Assembly (NCBI GenBank): GCA_024228395.1
Contig: JAAETM010000365.1
Coordinates: forward strand, 1 to 42,518
Source of the DNA: a bacterium
GTDB taxonomy: Bacteria > Planctomycetota > UBA1135 > GCA-002686595
DNA length: 42,518 nt
Direction: 5' to 3'
Shown here piece by piece: positions 25,635 through 34,021 of this stretch. Under the pieces are notes generated by a model. The model ran no database searches and was not told the DNA's origin. It saw nothing but the letters and a program-made list of their open reading frames with translations. The position numbers and the translations under genes were made by a program. Every line of letters begins with the position of its first letter. Positions within the stretch are counted from its first letter, which is position 1.

Positions 25635-25711
25635 TGGTACACCCGACAGGATTCGAACCTGTAACCTCCTGATCCGTAGTCAGGTGCTCTATCCAGTTGA
25701 GCCACGGGTGC
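25635..25711 (-). tRNA. tRNA-Arg (ACG)
   Basis: 77 bases including encoded CCA. The acceptor is GCACCCG/CGGGTGT with a G-U first pair, the anticodon arm is CCTGA-CTACGGA-TCAGG (anticodon ACG), and the T arm is ACAGGTTCGAATCCTGT. The A at position 34 must become inosine to read CGC and CGA. TadA, the enzyme for this, is the next gene downstream on the same strand. Confidence 0.97.
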
Positions 25712-25722
25712 TTGAGCGGCAG

Positions 25723-25751
25723 GTTGTAAACGTGTGGCAGGGATGTGTCAA
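25723..25751 (-). promoter_or_regulatory. Sigma-70-type promoter for tRNA-Arg
   Basis: On the minus strand a perfect -35 TTGACA (25751-25746) is followed by exactly 17 bases and then TACAAC (25728-25723), four of six matches to the -10 consensus. The tRNA 5' end is 11 bases further on. It may also drive tadA. Confidence 0.7.
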
Positions 25752-25930
25752 GCAACCTCGAATCATTTTTTTGGTTCTTCGAAAATCCCTTCCTCCCCGC
25801 CCTGTGGGTGCGCTGTACGCGGCCAGGAAATGGCTCCCTCCGGCGTTTTTTGGAGGGCTGCAAACGGGTACCCTAGGTGACAGGTTGCGGCCCCCATTCC
25901 GGGTGGGCCCTCCCACCCCATTGGAGCACC

Positions 25931-26959
25931 ATGGACCACGCAGGAACCACCGCGCAAGCCCTCCGGCATTTCCACCGCCTCGACGACCTCAACGATCGCC
26001 AGATCGAGGATGTCCTCGACTTGGCTTCGCGGCTCAAACGCGGTGTATCGCGCCCCGACTTGGCCGGACAAACGGTTGGGCTTTTGTTCTTCCGCCCCTC
26101 CCTGCGCACGCGCACTTCATTGGAAGTCGCCATGCACCAGCTCGGCGGGCACACCGTCAACCTCAACGCGGCCTCTGATTTTTGGGAATTGGAAGCCAGG
26201 GACAATCGGTTGATGGACGGCGTGGTCCCCGAACATATCAAGGACGCGGCGGCCGCGCTTTCGTGCTACGTAGGTTCTATCGCAATCCGCCCTGCCTTGC
26301 TCGGCAAGTCCTGGGCCGTGGACCGCAAGGACGAACAGATTTGCTCCTGGATGCAGCATTCCCGCGTTCCGGTGATCAATATGGAAAGCGCACTCTGGCA
26401 TCCGCTTCAAGCGCTCGCAGACCTGCTCACCCTGCGCGAGTCCCTCGGCGAACTCAAGGGCAAGAAGCTGACCATCGCATGGACCCAGTCCCCCACCCCT
26501 TCCAGCCCGGCTGTGGTGCACTCCATTCTCATGGCGGCACTGCGATCGGGCATGGACGTGGACATCGCCCACCCCATGGGTTATGAACTGGACGGCGACG
26601 TGATGGCGCAGGCTGAGACCATGGCCGAGAAGAACAACTCCACCCTAGAATCGGGTCTAGGTTTGGAAGAGGCTGCCAGCGGTTCCCATGTGATCTATGC
26701 CCGCTCCTGGTGGGGTTTGGAAAACTACGGACAGCCGAGCCTCTCCGCACACCAAAACTCCCGCGCCGGCAATTGGTGTGTGGACGATCGAATCATGGAC
26801 GCGGGTGAAGACACACGCCTCATGCACTCCATGCCCATCCGTCGCAACCTGGAAGTCACCGACCGCGTTTTGGACGGACCACGCAGCTTGATCATCAACC
26901 AGGCCGCCAACCGTCTGCACACCCAAAAGAGCCTGCTCTCCCTGCTTCTGCGCCAATAA
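25931..26959 (+). CDS. N-acylornithine carbamoyltransferase, predicted succinyl type
   Basis: It transfers a carbamoyl group to an N-acylated ornithine in a variant arginine pathway. The phosphate loop is FFRPSLRTRTS (about 54-63); ornithine enzymes have STRTR here, acylornithine enzymes SLRTR or SMRTR. Other family blocks are MDGVVPEHI, VPVINMESALWHPLQALADL, AHPMGYELD and HSMPIRRN (299-306). Within the family, acetyl-specific Xanthomonas enzyme has MDGDTEEH (Glu92) and succinyl-specific Bacteroides enzyme has MDGDKPEH (Pro90). This protein has proline (P100), plus HPLQ as in Bacteroides. GGAG lies five bases before ATG 25931. It overlaps dnaE (TAATG). Length is 342 residues. Confidence 0.9.
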   Translation: MDHAGTTAQALRHFHRLDDLNDRQIEDVLDLASRLKRGVSRPDLAGQTVGLLFFRPSLRTRTSLEVAMHQLGGHTVNLNAASDFWELEARDNRLMDGVVPEHIKDAAAALSCYVGSIAIRPALLGKSWAVDRKDEQICSWMQHSRVPVINMESALWHPLQALADLLTLRESLGELKGKKLTIAWTQSPTPSSPAVVHSILMAALRSGMDVDIAHPMGYELDGDVMAQAETMAEKNNSTLESGLGLEEAASGSHVIYARSWWGLENYGQPSLSAHQNSRAGNWCVDDRIMDAGEDTRLMHSMPIRRNLEVTDRVLDGPRSLIINQAANRLHTQKSLLSLLLRQ

Positions 26960-29900
26960 TGAGCTCACCGGATTTCGTCCACCTGCACGTTCACTCGGAG
27001 TACAGCCTTCTGGATGGTGCCAACCGCATCAGCAATCTGGTCAAAGCTTGCCAGGAAGACAAACAACCCGCCCTGGCTCTCACGGACCACGGCAACATGT
27101 ACGGCGCCATCGAGCTGTACCAAAAGTGCACGGCGGGTGGAATCAAACCGCTGATCGGCTGCGAAGCGTACATCGCCAAGCAGTCGATGCATCAGAACCA
27201 TTCGAAGAAAAGGGGCAACGGGTACAGCCACCTGACCCTGCTGGCGCGCAACCAGGAAGGTTACAAGAACCTGATGAAGCTCTCCTCGGAGGCGTTCGTC
27301 AATGGCTACTCGGTGCGTCCGCGCATCGACATGGACCTTCTCTCCCAGCACGCTTCGGGCATCACTTGTTTGTCGGGTTGCTTGGGCAGCGAACTCAACC
27401 AGTTGTTCCTGCAAGACAAGGAACGCGAGGCCGCCGAACTCGCTGCGCGCTTGCGCGATCTGTTTGGACCCGACCACTTCTGGTTGGAGTTACAGCGCAA
27501 CGGTATCGAAATCCAGGACAAGGCCAACGAGTGCCTGCACCGCCTGCACAAGCAAACGAACATCCCCCTGGTCGCAACCAACGACATTCATTACCTGCGC
27601 CACGAGGATTGCCATGCACACGACATCCTCCTGTGCGTCAACACGGGTGCCAAGCGCTCCGACGAAAAGCGCTTTAGCTTTGAAACGGAAAGCCTGTACT
27701 TCAAAACGCGGGAAGAGATGGGCAACATGTTCCGGGACCTGCCGGACAGTGTGACAGCCACGCGAGACGTGGCCGACCAGATCGATGTGAACATCGAATT
27801 TGGCACCTACCACATGCCGGAGTTCGTGAGCGAAACCGGCGAATCACCCGACGCACTCATCGACCGCTTGCTCTATGAGCGCTTACCGGTACTCTACCCC
27901 GGCGATCAAAGCAAAGCGCGCGCACGCCTAGCCCACGAGCTCTCGGTCATCAAGGAACTGGGCTTTGTCAGTTACTTCCTGATCGTCTGGGACTTGATTC
28001 GTTGGGCCCGCGAACAGGATATTCCCGTGGGACCGGGACGTGGTTCGGCGGCGGGGTCCATCGTTGCCTACCTGCTAGACATCACACGCGTTTGCCCGCT
28101 CAGGTACGACCTGCTCTTCGAACGTTTCCTAAACTCTAGCCGTGTTTCGATGCCCGACATCGACATCGACTTCTGCAAGGACGGCCGCGAAGCGGTGATC
28201 GAATACACCCGGGAGAAGTACGGCCGCGATAGCGTCACCCAGATTGTGACCTTTGGAACGATGGCCTCGCGTACGGTGGTACGCGACGTGGGCCGTGTGC
28301 TGGACATCCCCCTGCGCGACGTGGATCGCATCGCCAAGAAGATCCCCAGCGGCCCCGGCGCCCCGACCCTGGGCAAGGCCATGGAGACCGACCAGGACCT
28401 GCAGACCTTCCGCGACCAAGGAGAGGAGTTCGAACAACTATTCGACTTCTCCGTTTCGCTGGAGGGTATGGCGCGCCACGTGTCGACCCACGCGGCCGGC
28501 GTGGTCATCACGCCGCGCCCCACCGACGAGTTCGTGCCCCTCGGCCGCAACGGCGAGGACATCACGACCCAGTATCCCGCCCCCCAACTCGAGGAACTGG
28601 GATTGCTCAAGATGGACTACTTGGGCTTGCGCACCTTGACCATCATCGAGAAGACGCTGCGCAACATCGAGGCTATGGGCGACACTCCGCCCGACATCGA
28701 AGAGCTGCCCGAGGGCGATCCGGCCACCTACGAGCTGCTCATGCACGGGGATACGCTGGGTGTGTTCCAATTGGAATCCGAGGGCATGCGCAAGCTGCTC
28801 AACCGCCTCAAGCCCGACTGTTTTGAGGACATAGCGGCCGTGTTGGCCCTCTACCGTCCGGGCCCACTTGAGTCCGGCATGGTCGACATGTTCTGCGACC
28901 GAAAGCATGGCATCGAGAAAGTCGAATACCCCCACGAGAGCGTGGAAACGATTCTCTCCGGCACCTACGGCTGCCTGGTCTACCAGGAGCAGATCATGCT
29001 GGTGGCCGTGGAGCTTGGTGGTTTTTCACTCAACGACGCCGACAACCTGCGCAAGGCGATGGGCAAGAAAAAGCCCGAGATCATGCAGAAGTTTTCAGCG
29101 CAGTTCGTGGAGGGTGCCGTGGCCAACGGCTGCGTCCGAGAGGTGGCGGAAGAGGTCTGGGACATCGTGGTGAAGTTCGGTGGTTACGGATTCAACAAGT
29201 CACACACCGCGGCCTACGCCGTGATCACATACCAGACGGCCTTCCTCAAGGCCAACTTCCGCACCGCCTTCCTGGCCGCCAACTTCTCTTGCGAGATGGG
29301 CGACTCGGACAAGGTGAAGAACTTCCTGGACGACTGCAAGAAGAGCCGCATGCGCATCTTGCCCCCCACCGTGGCCGAATCGGTGTGGGACTTTTTGCCG
29401 GAAGGGGAAGATTCGATCCGCTTCGGTTTGGGCGCCATCAAGGGCATGGGCAAACGATCGGCGGACGCCATCGTGGAAGGCCGCGAGCGCTTGAAAGCGG
29501 AAGGCCAAACCCTCAACCTGCACACCCTGTGCGGCGAAGTCGACCCCAGCGCCGTGGGCAAGATCGCCTGGGAATCCTTCATCAAGGCGGGCTGCCTCGA
29601 CGAGGGCGGCCACAACCGTGGCGCCGTGCTCGCTAGCCTCGAAGGCGCCATGAGCGACGGTTCGATGCAGGCCGAGAGCCGGCGCACCGGTCAGATGTCG
29701 ATGTTCGAGGTCTTCGGCGACGCGGAGCCCACATCAGCCTCCGCAGCCGTCAGCGACGGCGTCGACGACTCCAAAGCGCTCAACCGACTCGACACTCTGA
29801 GCCTCGAATACGACGTGCTCGGTTACTACCTGACCGGCCACCCGCTCGAGGAACGCGCGGGTATGGTTTCGCTCATCTCCAGCTCTCCGATCCCCGCCCT

Positions 29901-30429
29901 GGACAAACTAGAAGGCGGCACCGAAGTGCGCATCGCCGGCCTGATTCTGCAAAAGGCCGAGCTGATCGTGAAGTCGGGCCGCATGGCCGGTCAAAAGATG
30001 TGTCGTTTCCGCCTGGAGGACCTGCACGGTTCGATCGGCGTCACCGTCTTCCCGCGCACCTACGCCGAGTTCAAGGAATCGGTCGTGGACGGCGAGGTCG
30101 TGCTCTGCATGGCCAAGCTCGAGGACTCCGGCGAGGAACCCGCCCTGATCGTCGACCGCATCCTGCCCCTGGGCGGCGCCCTCGAGCACTTCCGTGGCGG
30201 CCTGTCGATCCAGCTCTCTCCCCCCGACAAGGCCCTGCTGGATCCACTGCAGGACATCATCGCCAACCACAAGGGGGCGAGCCCCCTGTTCCTACAGGTC
30301 ACCGGCGGCGACGGTAAACTGCGCCGCGTGCGCAGCCACATTAATTCGTCAGTCGACATCGACGAGAGCCTTGCGCATGAGCTGATCGATTTGTTGGGCG
30401 AAGGCCGCGTGGGCTTGGTACGGATCTAG
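26959..30429 (+). CDS. dnaE: DNA polymerase III alpha subunit
   Basis: This is the replicative polymerase, DnaE1 type, 1156 residues. The N-terminal PHP domain opens FVHLHVHSEYSLLDG and continues ALTDHGNMYG. The catalytic core has GPGRGSAAGS and PDIDIDFCKDGREAVIEY with its aspartates. The finger/beta-binding region follows, then a likely clamp-binding motif QMSMF near residue 914 and a C-terminal OB fold (VRIAGLILQKAEL; FRLEDLHGSIGVTVFP). The start overlaps the preceding gene by one base, so synthesis of the polymerase is coupled to an amino-acid enzyme. It ends 43 bases before a large palindrome. Confidence 0.98.
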   Translation: MSSPDFVHLHVHSEYSLLDGANRISNLVKACQEDKQPALALTDHGNMYGAIELYQKCTAGGIKPLIGCEAYIAKQSMHQNHSKKRGNGYSHLTLLARNQEGYKNLMKLSSEAFVNGYSVRPRIDMDLLSQHASGITCLSGCLGSELNQLFLQDKEREAAELAARLRDLFGPDHFWLELQRNGIEIQDKANECLHRLHKQTNIPLVATNDIHYLRHEDCHAHDILLCVNTGAKRSDEKRFSFETESLYFKTREEMGNMFRDLPDSVTATRDVADQIDVNIEFGTYHMPEFVSETGESPDALIDRLLYERLPVLYPGDQSKARARLAHELSVIKELGFVSYFLIVWDLIRWAREQDIPVGPGRGSAAGSIVAYLLDITRVCPLRYDLLFERFLNSSRVSMPDIDIDFCKDGREAVIEYTREKYGRDSVTQIVTFGTMASRTVVRDVGRVLDIPLRDVDRIAKKIPSGPGAPTLGKAMETDQDLQTFRDQGEEFEQLFDFSVSLEGMARHVSTHAAGVVITPRPTDEFVPLGRNGEDITTQYPAPQLEELGLLKMDYLGLRTLTIIEKTLRNIEAMGDTPPDIEELPEGDPATYELLMHGDTLGVFQLESEGMRKLLNRLKPDCFEDIAAVLALYRPGPLESGMVDMFCDRKHGIEKVEYPHESVETILSGTYGCLVYQEQIMLVAVELGGFSLNDADNLRKAMGKKKPEIMQKFSAQFVEGAVANGCVREVAEEVWDIVVKFGGYGFNKSHTAAYAVITYQTAFLKANFRTAFLAANFSCEMGDSDKVKNFLDDCKKSRMRILPPTVAESVWDFLPEGEDSIRFGLGAIKGMGKRSADAIVEGRERLKAEGQTLNLHTLCGEVDPSAVGKIAWESFIKAGCLDEGGHNRGAVLASLEGAMSDGSMQAESRRTGQMSMFEVFGDAEPTSASAAVSDGVDDSKALNRLDTLSLEYDVLGYYLTGHPLEERAGMVSLISSSPIPALDKLEGGTEVRIAGLILQKAELIVKSGRMAGQKMCRFRLEDLHGSIGVTVFPRTYAEFKESVVDGEVVLCMAKLEDSGEEPALIVDRILPLGGALEHFRGGLSIQLSPPDKALLDPLQDIIANHKGASPLFLQVTGGDGKLRRVRSHINSSVDIDESLAHELIDLLGEGRVGLVRI

Positions 30430-30433
30430 TACC

Positions 30434-30475
30434 GTGTCTGACTTGTCACCCATACGGTGTCTGACTCCATGTCAC
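30434..30475. repeat. Two tandem GTGTCTGACT words after dnaE
   Basis: GTGTCTGACT occurs at about 30434 and 30457, each followed within a few bases by GTCACC. A related CGTCTGAC lies beyond the palindrome at about 30575. They resemble the short palindromic GTGTCTGACAC words seen in REP-type repeats of some bacteria. Confidence 0.4.
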
Positions 30476-30568
30476 CTATTGCCGGCAGGTAAGTACCGCA
30501 TCAAAGAAAGCCCGGAACCTTCGTTCCGGGCTTTCCTTGATGCGGTACTTACCTGCCGGCAATAGGTG
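30473..30568. terminator. 96-bp palindrome with nested bidirectional terminator
   Basis: Arms 30473-30517 and 30524-30568 (45 bases each) are reverse complements with one mismatch, around a 6-base loop (ccttcg). The inner part, aaagcccggaa/ttccgggcttt followed by cctt, is a classic intrinsic terminator readable in both directions between convergent dnaE and rplQ. The outer arms of about 32 bp are far longer than termination needs. Confidence 0.85.
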
Positions 30569-30589
30569 GCAGGGCGTCTGACGCTGTAT

Positions 30590-30979
30590 CTACTCGTCGG
30601 AGCTGTCAACTTCCTTGGGTGTCTTGACGACAAACTCAAGGATGGCGCGCTCGCCGCCGTCGCCCAAGCGGCGCTTGGCCAGCTTGATGATGCGCAGGTA
30701 GCCACCGGGACGGTCCGCGAAGCGGGGGCCGAGGGTGTCGAAGAGTTTCTCGACGGCTTCTTTGTTGCGAAGCTTGGAGAAGGCACGACGCCGGTTGTGC
30801 TGGCTGGCTTCCTTGGACAGGGTGACCAGCTTCTCGATGAAGGGCTTGACGGCCTTGGCTTTGGGCAAGGTCGTGATGATTCGCTCGTGCTCGATGACGG
30901 AAGCGGCCATATTGCGTGTCATGGCAATACGGTGGCTGGTGGTCCGTCCAAGCTTGAAGCCGGCTACGCGGTGTCGCAT
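30590..30979 (-). CDS. rplQ: 50S ribosomal protein L17
   Basis: bL17 lies at the peptide exit side of the 50S. It opens [20 protein letters not shown], followed by [20 protein letters not shown] and the C-terminal [20 protein letters not shown]. The 129 residues include a short acidic tail. It is the last gene of the ribosomal operon, downstream of rpoA, and ends 22 bases from the big palindrome. Confidence 0.98.
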   Translation of the reverse strand: MRHRVAGFKLGRTTSHRIAMTRNMAASVIEHERIITTLPKAKAVKPFIEKLVTLSKEASQHNRRRAFSKLRNKEAVEKLFDTLGPRFADRPGGYLRIIKLAKRRLGDGGERAILEFVVKTPKEVDSSDE

Positions 30980-31053
30980 GTCTCAGGTTGGGTTCGGGGA
31001 TTCTTGGTTTGGGTCCTGCCCCCATTGCGGGGCAGGATTTGGGAGGGTTGGGC

Positions 31054-32049
31054 TCAGCCTTCGACGGACATGCCGAAGGCGAGACCACGGTCAGCCAACT
31101 TGGCTTTGATTTCGGAGAGGCTGGTCTTGCCCAGGTTCTTGAGGTGCATGACCTCACTCTCGGAAAGGGAAACCACATCGAGCAGCGTGCGCAGGCTGGC
31201 ACCATCCAGGCAGTTGCGGGCACGCACGGAAAGTTCGAGCTCGGAAACCGGCAGGCTCAGGAGAGCTTGCAGTTCGGATTGCTTCTGGTTGTTCTGATTG
31301 TACTCGGACAACTGCGGGCTTTCGGCCAGCGGGTCGCGCTCGAAGTTGGAGTCATACAGAACGAAGGGGTTCAGGTGCTTGCGGTAGATCTTAGCCGACT
31401 CGGTGAGAGCCAGTTCCGGCGACAGGGTGCCGTCGGTCCAGATCTCGAGTACCAAGCGATCGTAGTTGGTGAACTTACCCACGCGGGTGGCTTCAATAGC
31501 GAAGCGCACACGGTGCACAGGCGAGAAGACCGAATCGACCGGGATGACACCGAGCTCTTGCAAGTCCGAGTGGTTCTCGTCCGAAGAGACGTAACCACGG
31601 CCGGTTTGTACCTCGAGGTCGATCTCCAGATCGCGATCCATGGTCAGCGTGCAAAGGTGCAGGCCGGGGTTCGCCACGCGGGCGGTTCCGGGGCACTCCA
31701 CATCCGCGCCAGTCACGTCACCCTCTTCGGTGCAACGAATCTTGCAGGTAATCGGCTCATCACCGTCATACTGCACGCGGAGTTGCTTGAGGTTCAGGAT
31801 CAGGTCTGCAATGTCCTCGTAGACCCCTTCCAGGCTGTCAAACTCGTGGTTCGCACCGGAGATGCGAACGGAGGTGACAGCTGATCCGGAGATGGATGAG
31901 AGAAGAACGCGCCGCAGGCCCGTACCGATGGTGTGGCCGAAGCCCCTCTCAAAGGGTTCGATCACGAATCGGCCGTAGGACTCGGTCAGGGTGCCTGTAT
32001 CAGGCTGGACCTTGCTCGGCAGTTCAAAATTGCGCCAACGAATACGCAT
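31054..32049 (-). CDS. rpoA: RNA polymerase alpha subunit
   Basis: The alpha dimer starts RNA polymerase assembly; its C-terminal domain contacts UP elements and activators. The N-terminal domain shows YGRFVIEPFERGFGHTIGTG and LRRVLLSSISGSAVTSVRI; the C-terminal domain has LPVSELELSVRARNCL and HLKNLGKTSLSEIKAKL. The 331 residues are normal. AAGAGG before the ATG overlaps the rpsD stop region. It lies in the usual rpsD-rpoA-rplQ order. Confidence 0.98.
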   Translation of the reverse strand: MRIRWRNFELPSKVQPDTGTLTESYGRFVIEPFERGFGHTIGTGLRRVLLSSISGSAVTSVRISGANHEFDSLEGVYEDIADLILNLKQLRVQYDGDEPITCKIRCTEEGDVTGADVECPGTARVANPGLHLCTLTMDRDLEIDLEVQTGRGYVSSDENHSDLQELGVIPVDSVFSPVHRVRFAIEATRVGKFTNYDRLVLEIWTDGTLSPELALTESAKIYRKHLNPFVLYDSNFERDPLAESPQLSEYNQNNQKQSELQALLSLPVSELELSVRARNCLDGASLRTLLDVVSLSESEVMHLKNLGKTSLSEIKAKLADRGLAFGMSVEG

Positions 32050-32061
32050 GGGCTTAGCCTC

Positions 32062-32691
32062 TTACTTGGAGCAAAGCTCGATGATGAGCTGCTCTTGGAT
32101 GGGGAATTGGAAGTCTTCACGCTTCGGGAGACCCGAAACAGTCACAGTCATGACATCAGCGCTTGAATCGAGCCAGCTGGGGACTGCGCCACCTTTGTTG
32201 GTCTCAAGGCTATCGGCGACAATCTTCTTGGTGTTCTCCTTGTCACGGGGAGAGATCACATCACCAGGCTTGACCTGACATGAGGGGATGGTGCAGCGCT
32301 TGCCGTTGATCCGGAAGTGGCCATGGTTGACCAACTGCCGAGCCTGGGCCAGGGTGGTCGCCATTCCGCCGGCGAGCACAACGTTGTCCATGCGACGGCT
32401 CAAAAGTGCAAGCAGGTTCTCACCCGTGTTGCCCTTGAGGCGATCGGCTTCCTTGAAGTAACGCATGAACTGCTTGTCCATGACACCGAATACGCGCTTC
32501 AGCTTTTGCTTCTCACGCAGACGCACACCATATTCGGTGATCTTGCGACGGCTTTGGGCGTGCACTCCGGGCGGATAATCGCGCTTCTGGAGCGCGGCTA
32601 CCTTGCCGCTTGAACTGTTTTGGCCGAGGAAGAAGAGGTTCATCCCCTCCCGACGACATTGTTTGACCTTAGGGCCGGTGTAACGTGCCAT
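32062..32691 (-). CDS. rpsD: 30S ribosomal protein S4
   Basis: uS4 nucleates 30S assembly and can repress its own operon. MARYTGPKVKQCRREGMNL opens it; YGVRLREKQKLKRVFGV and the S4 domain (NVVLAGGMATTLAQARQLV, NHGHFRINGKR) follow. The N-terminal zinc cysteines are not present, so this is the zinc-free form. Length is 209 residues. Confidence 0.98.
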   Translation of the reverse strand: MARYTGPKVKQCRREGMNLFFLGQNSSSGKVAALQKRDYPPGVHAQSRRKITEYGVRLREKQKLKRVFGVMDKQFMRYFKEADRLKGNTGENLLALLSRRMDNVVLAGGMATTLAQARQLVNHGHFRINGKRCTIPSCQVKPGDVISPRDKENTKKIVADSLETNKGGAVPSWLDSSADVMTVTVSGLPKREDFQFPIQEQLIIELCSK

Positions 32692-32770
32692 AGCTTAAGA
32701 CTTAGACCGCGATGGTTCTGATGTGAGGTTTGTTTCGGTTCGCGGCGGGGGGAGCCTGCGAAAGGATGGA

Positions 32771-33151
32771 TTAGACGCGGCGACGCTTGCGAGCGCGGCA
32801 GCCGTTATGGGGCAGGGGCGTCACGTCTTCGATAAGAGTCACACGCAAGCCAGCGTTGGAGAGGGCGCGGATGGCGGATTCACGGCCGGAGCCGGCTCCT
32901 TTCACTCGCACTTCGATCTCCTTCATGCCGTGACGGATCGCTGATTGAGCAGCGGTCTGTGCGGCGCGCTGGGCGGCAAAGGGCGTGCTCTTGCGAGTGC
33001 CTTTGAAGCCCATGCTTCCTGCGGTGCCCCAGGCGATGGTGTCGCCCTGACGTGACGTGAGGGTCACATGGGTGTTGTTGAAAGTAGCCTTGATGTGGGC
33101 CACTCCCTTGGGAATGTTCTTACGCGCTTTGCGCTTGCCAGCCTTAGCCAT
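32771..33151 (-). CDS. rpsK: 30S ribosomal protein S11
   Basis: uS11 forms part of the 30S platform. It has a basic start ([20 protein letters not shown]), [20 protein letters not shown] and the conserved end [21 protein letters not shown]. Length is 126 residues. It lies between rpsM and rpsD as usual; no strong ribosome site is visible before the ATG. Confidence 0.98.
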   Translation of the reverse strand: MAKAGKRKARKNIPKGVAHIKATFNNTHVTLTSRQGDTIAWGTAGSMGFKGTRKSTPFAAQRAAQTAAQSAIRHGMKEIEVRVKGAGSGRESAIRALSNAGLRVTLIEDVTPLPHNGCRARKRRRV

Positions 33152-33207
33152 GGTATTTGGAGTCGTTTGGGTGTTTTGTTTTGTTGCTCGGTGGAAGAGG
33201 CGTCCGC

Positions 33208-33591
33208 CTACTTCATGCCCTTGACGGACTTCTTGCCGGCCACGGTACGCTTGGGACCTTTGCGGGTCCGCGCGTTGGTTCGGGTACGTTGGCCACGCAC
33301 GGGAAGACCGCGACGGTGGCGCAAGCCTCGGTAACAGCCAATGTCGCGGAGACGGCTGATGTCCTGGGCCAAGGTGCGACGTAAGTCACCCTCCACCTCG
33401 TATTCCTTGCGGAGCAATTCCGCCAGGTCACGAAGCTGTACTTCGGTCAGGTCCCGGACCTTCATGGTCGTTTCCATACCGAGGGTATTACAAAGTTTTT
33501 TGGCCGTCGTACGACCGACGCCAAAGATAGCGGTGAGACCAAACTCCAATTGCTTGTGATTGGGAAGGTCGACTCCAACAACGCGTGCCAT
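33208..33591 (-). CDS. rpsM: 30S ribosomal protein S13
   Basis: uS13 lies in the 30S head and contacts the P-site tRNA and 50[21 protein letters not shown] opens it, with [37 protein letters not shown] and [20 protein letters not shown]. Length is 127 residues. AGGAG stands nine bases before the ATG. Confidence 0.98.
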   Translation of the reverse strand: MARVVGVDLPNHKQLEFGLTAIFGVGRTTAKKLCNTLGMETTMKVRDLTEVQLRDLAELLRKEYEVEGDLRRTLAQDISRLRDIGCYRGLRHRRGLPVRGQRTRTNARTRKGPKRTVAGKKSVKGMK

Positions 33592-33644
33592 AGTTTATTT
33601 CTCCTGACGGATGTTTGCCGTAGGCTTGTTTTGAGATAGCGGGG

Positions 33645-33764
33645 CTATTTGCCCTGCTTTTGTTTGTGACGGGGGTCGGCCTTGCAAATGACGCGGACAA
33701 CTCCACGGCGTTTGACGATTTTGCATTGCATGCACATGCGACGGATACTGGATCGTACTTTCAT
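33645..33764 (-). CDS. rpmJ: 50S ribosomal protein L36
   Basis: A 39-residue protein: it starts [20 protein letters not shown] and ends PRHKQKQGK. The zinc ligands C11, C14, C27 and H33 are present, so this is the zinc-binding form. Its ATG overlaps the infA stop as ATGA, and its ribosome site AAGGAG is made by the arginine codons at the end of infA. bL36 stabilises 23S rRNA in the 50S. Confidence 0.96.
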   Translation of the reverse strand: MKVRSSIRRMCMQCKIVKRRGVVRVICKADPRHKQKQGK

Positions 33765-34021
33765 CTTCTTCTCCTTCTGCGCCGGCCACCAGGGCCACGA
33801 CGGCGTTCACCTCGGCACGTAATGCGCCCTTTAGTCAAATCGTAGGGAGACATCTCTACGGTGATTTTATCGCCAGGTAAGATCCGGATATAGTGCATCC
33901 GCATCTTGCCACTGACGTGTGCCATGATCTCGTGACCGCTCTCCAGCTTAGCTCGAAAACGAGCATTGGGAAGGGCTTCTGTCACGATTGCTTCGACGAC
34001 GATGGGTTCTTCTTTGGCCAT
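33761..34021 (-). CDS. infA: Translation initiation factor IF-1 with arginine tail
   Basis: IF-1 binds the 30S A site during initiation. The OB fold is complete: [60 protein letters not shown]. Most IF-1 proteins stop two or three residues later (about 72 residues); this one has 86 and ends in [14 protein letters not shown]. The extra codons carry the rpmJ ribosome binding site. The gene follows adk with no gap. Confidence 0.96.
   Translation of the reverse strand: MAKEEPIVVEAIVTEALPNARFRAKLESGHEIMAHVSGKMRMHYIRILPGDKITVEMSPYDLTKGRITCRGERRRGPGGRRRRRRR

Noticed and set aside
25499-25705. N-terminal extension of tadA starting MAQLDRAPDYGSGG
   Set aside because: These codons are the tRNA-Arg gene and its flank read in frame; a common artefact of tRNA sequence.
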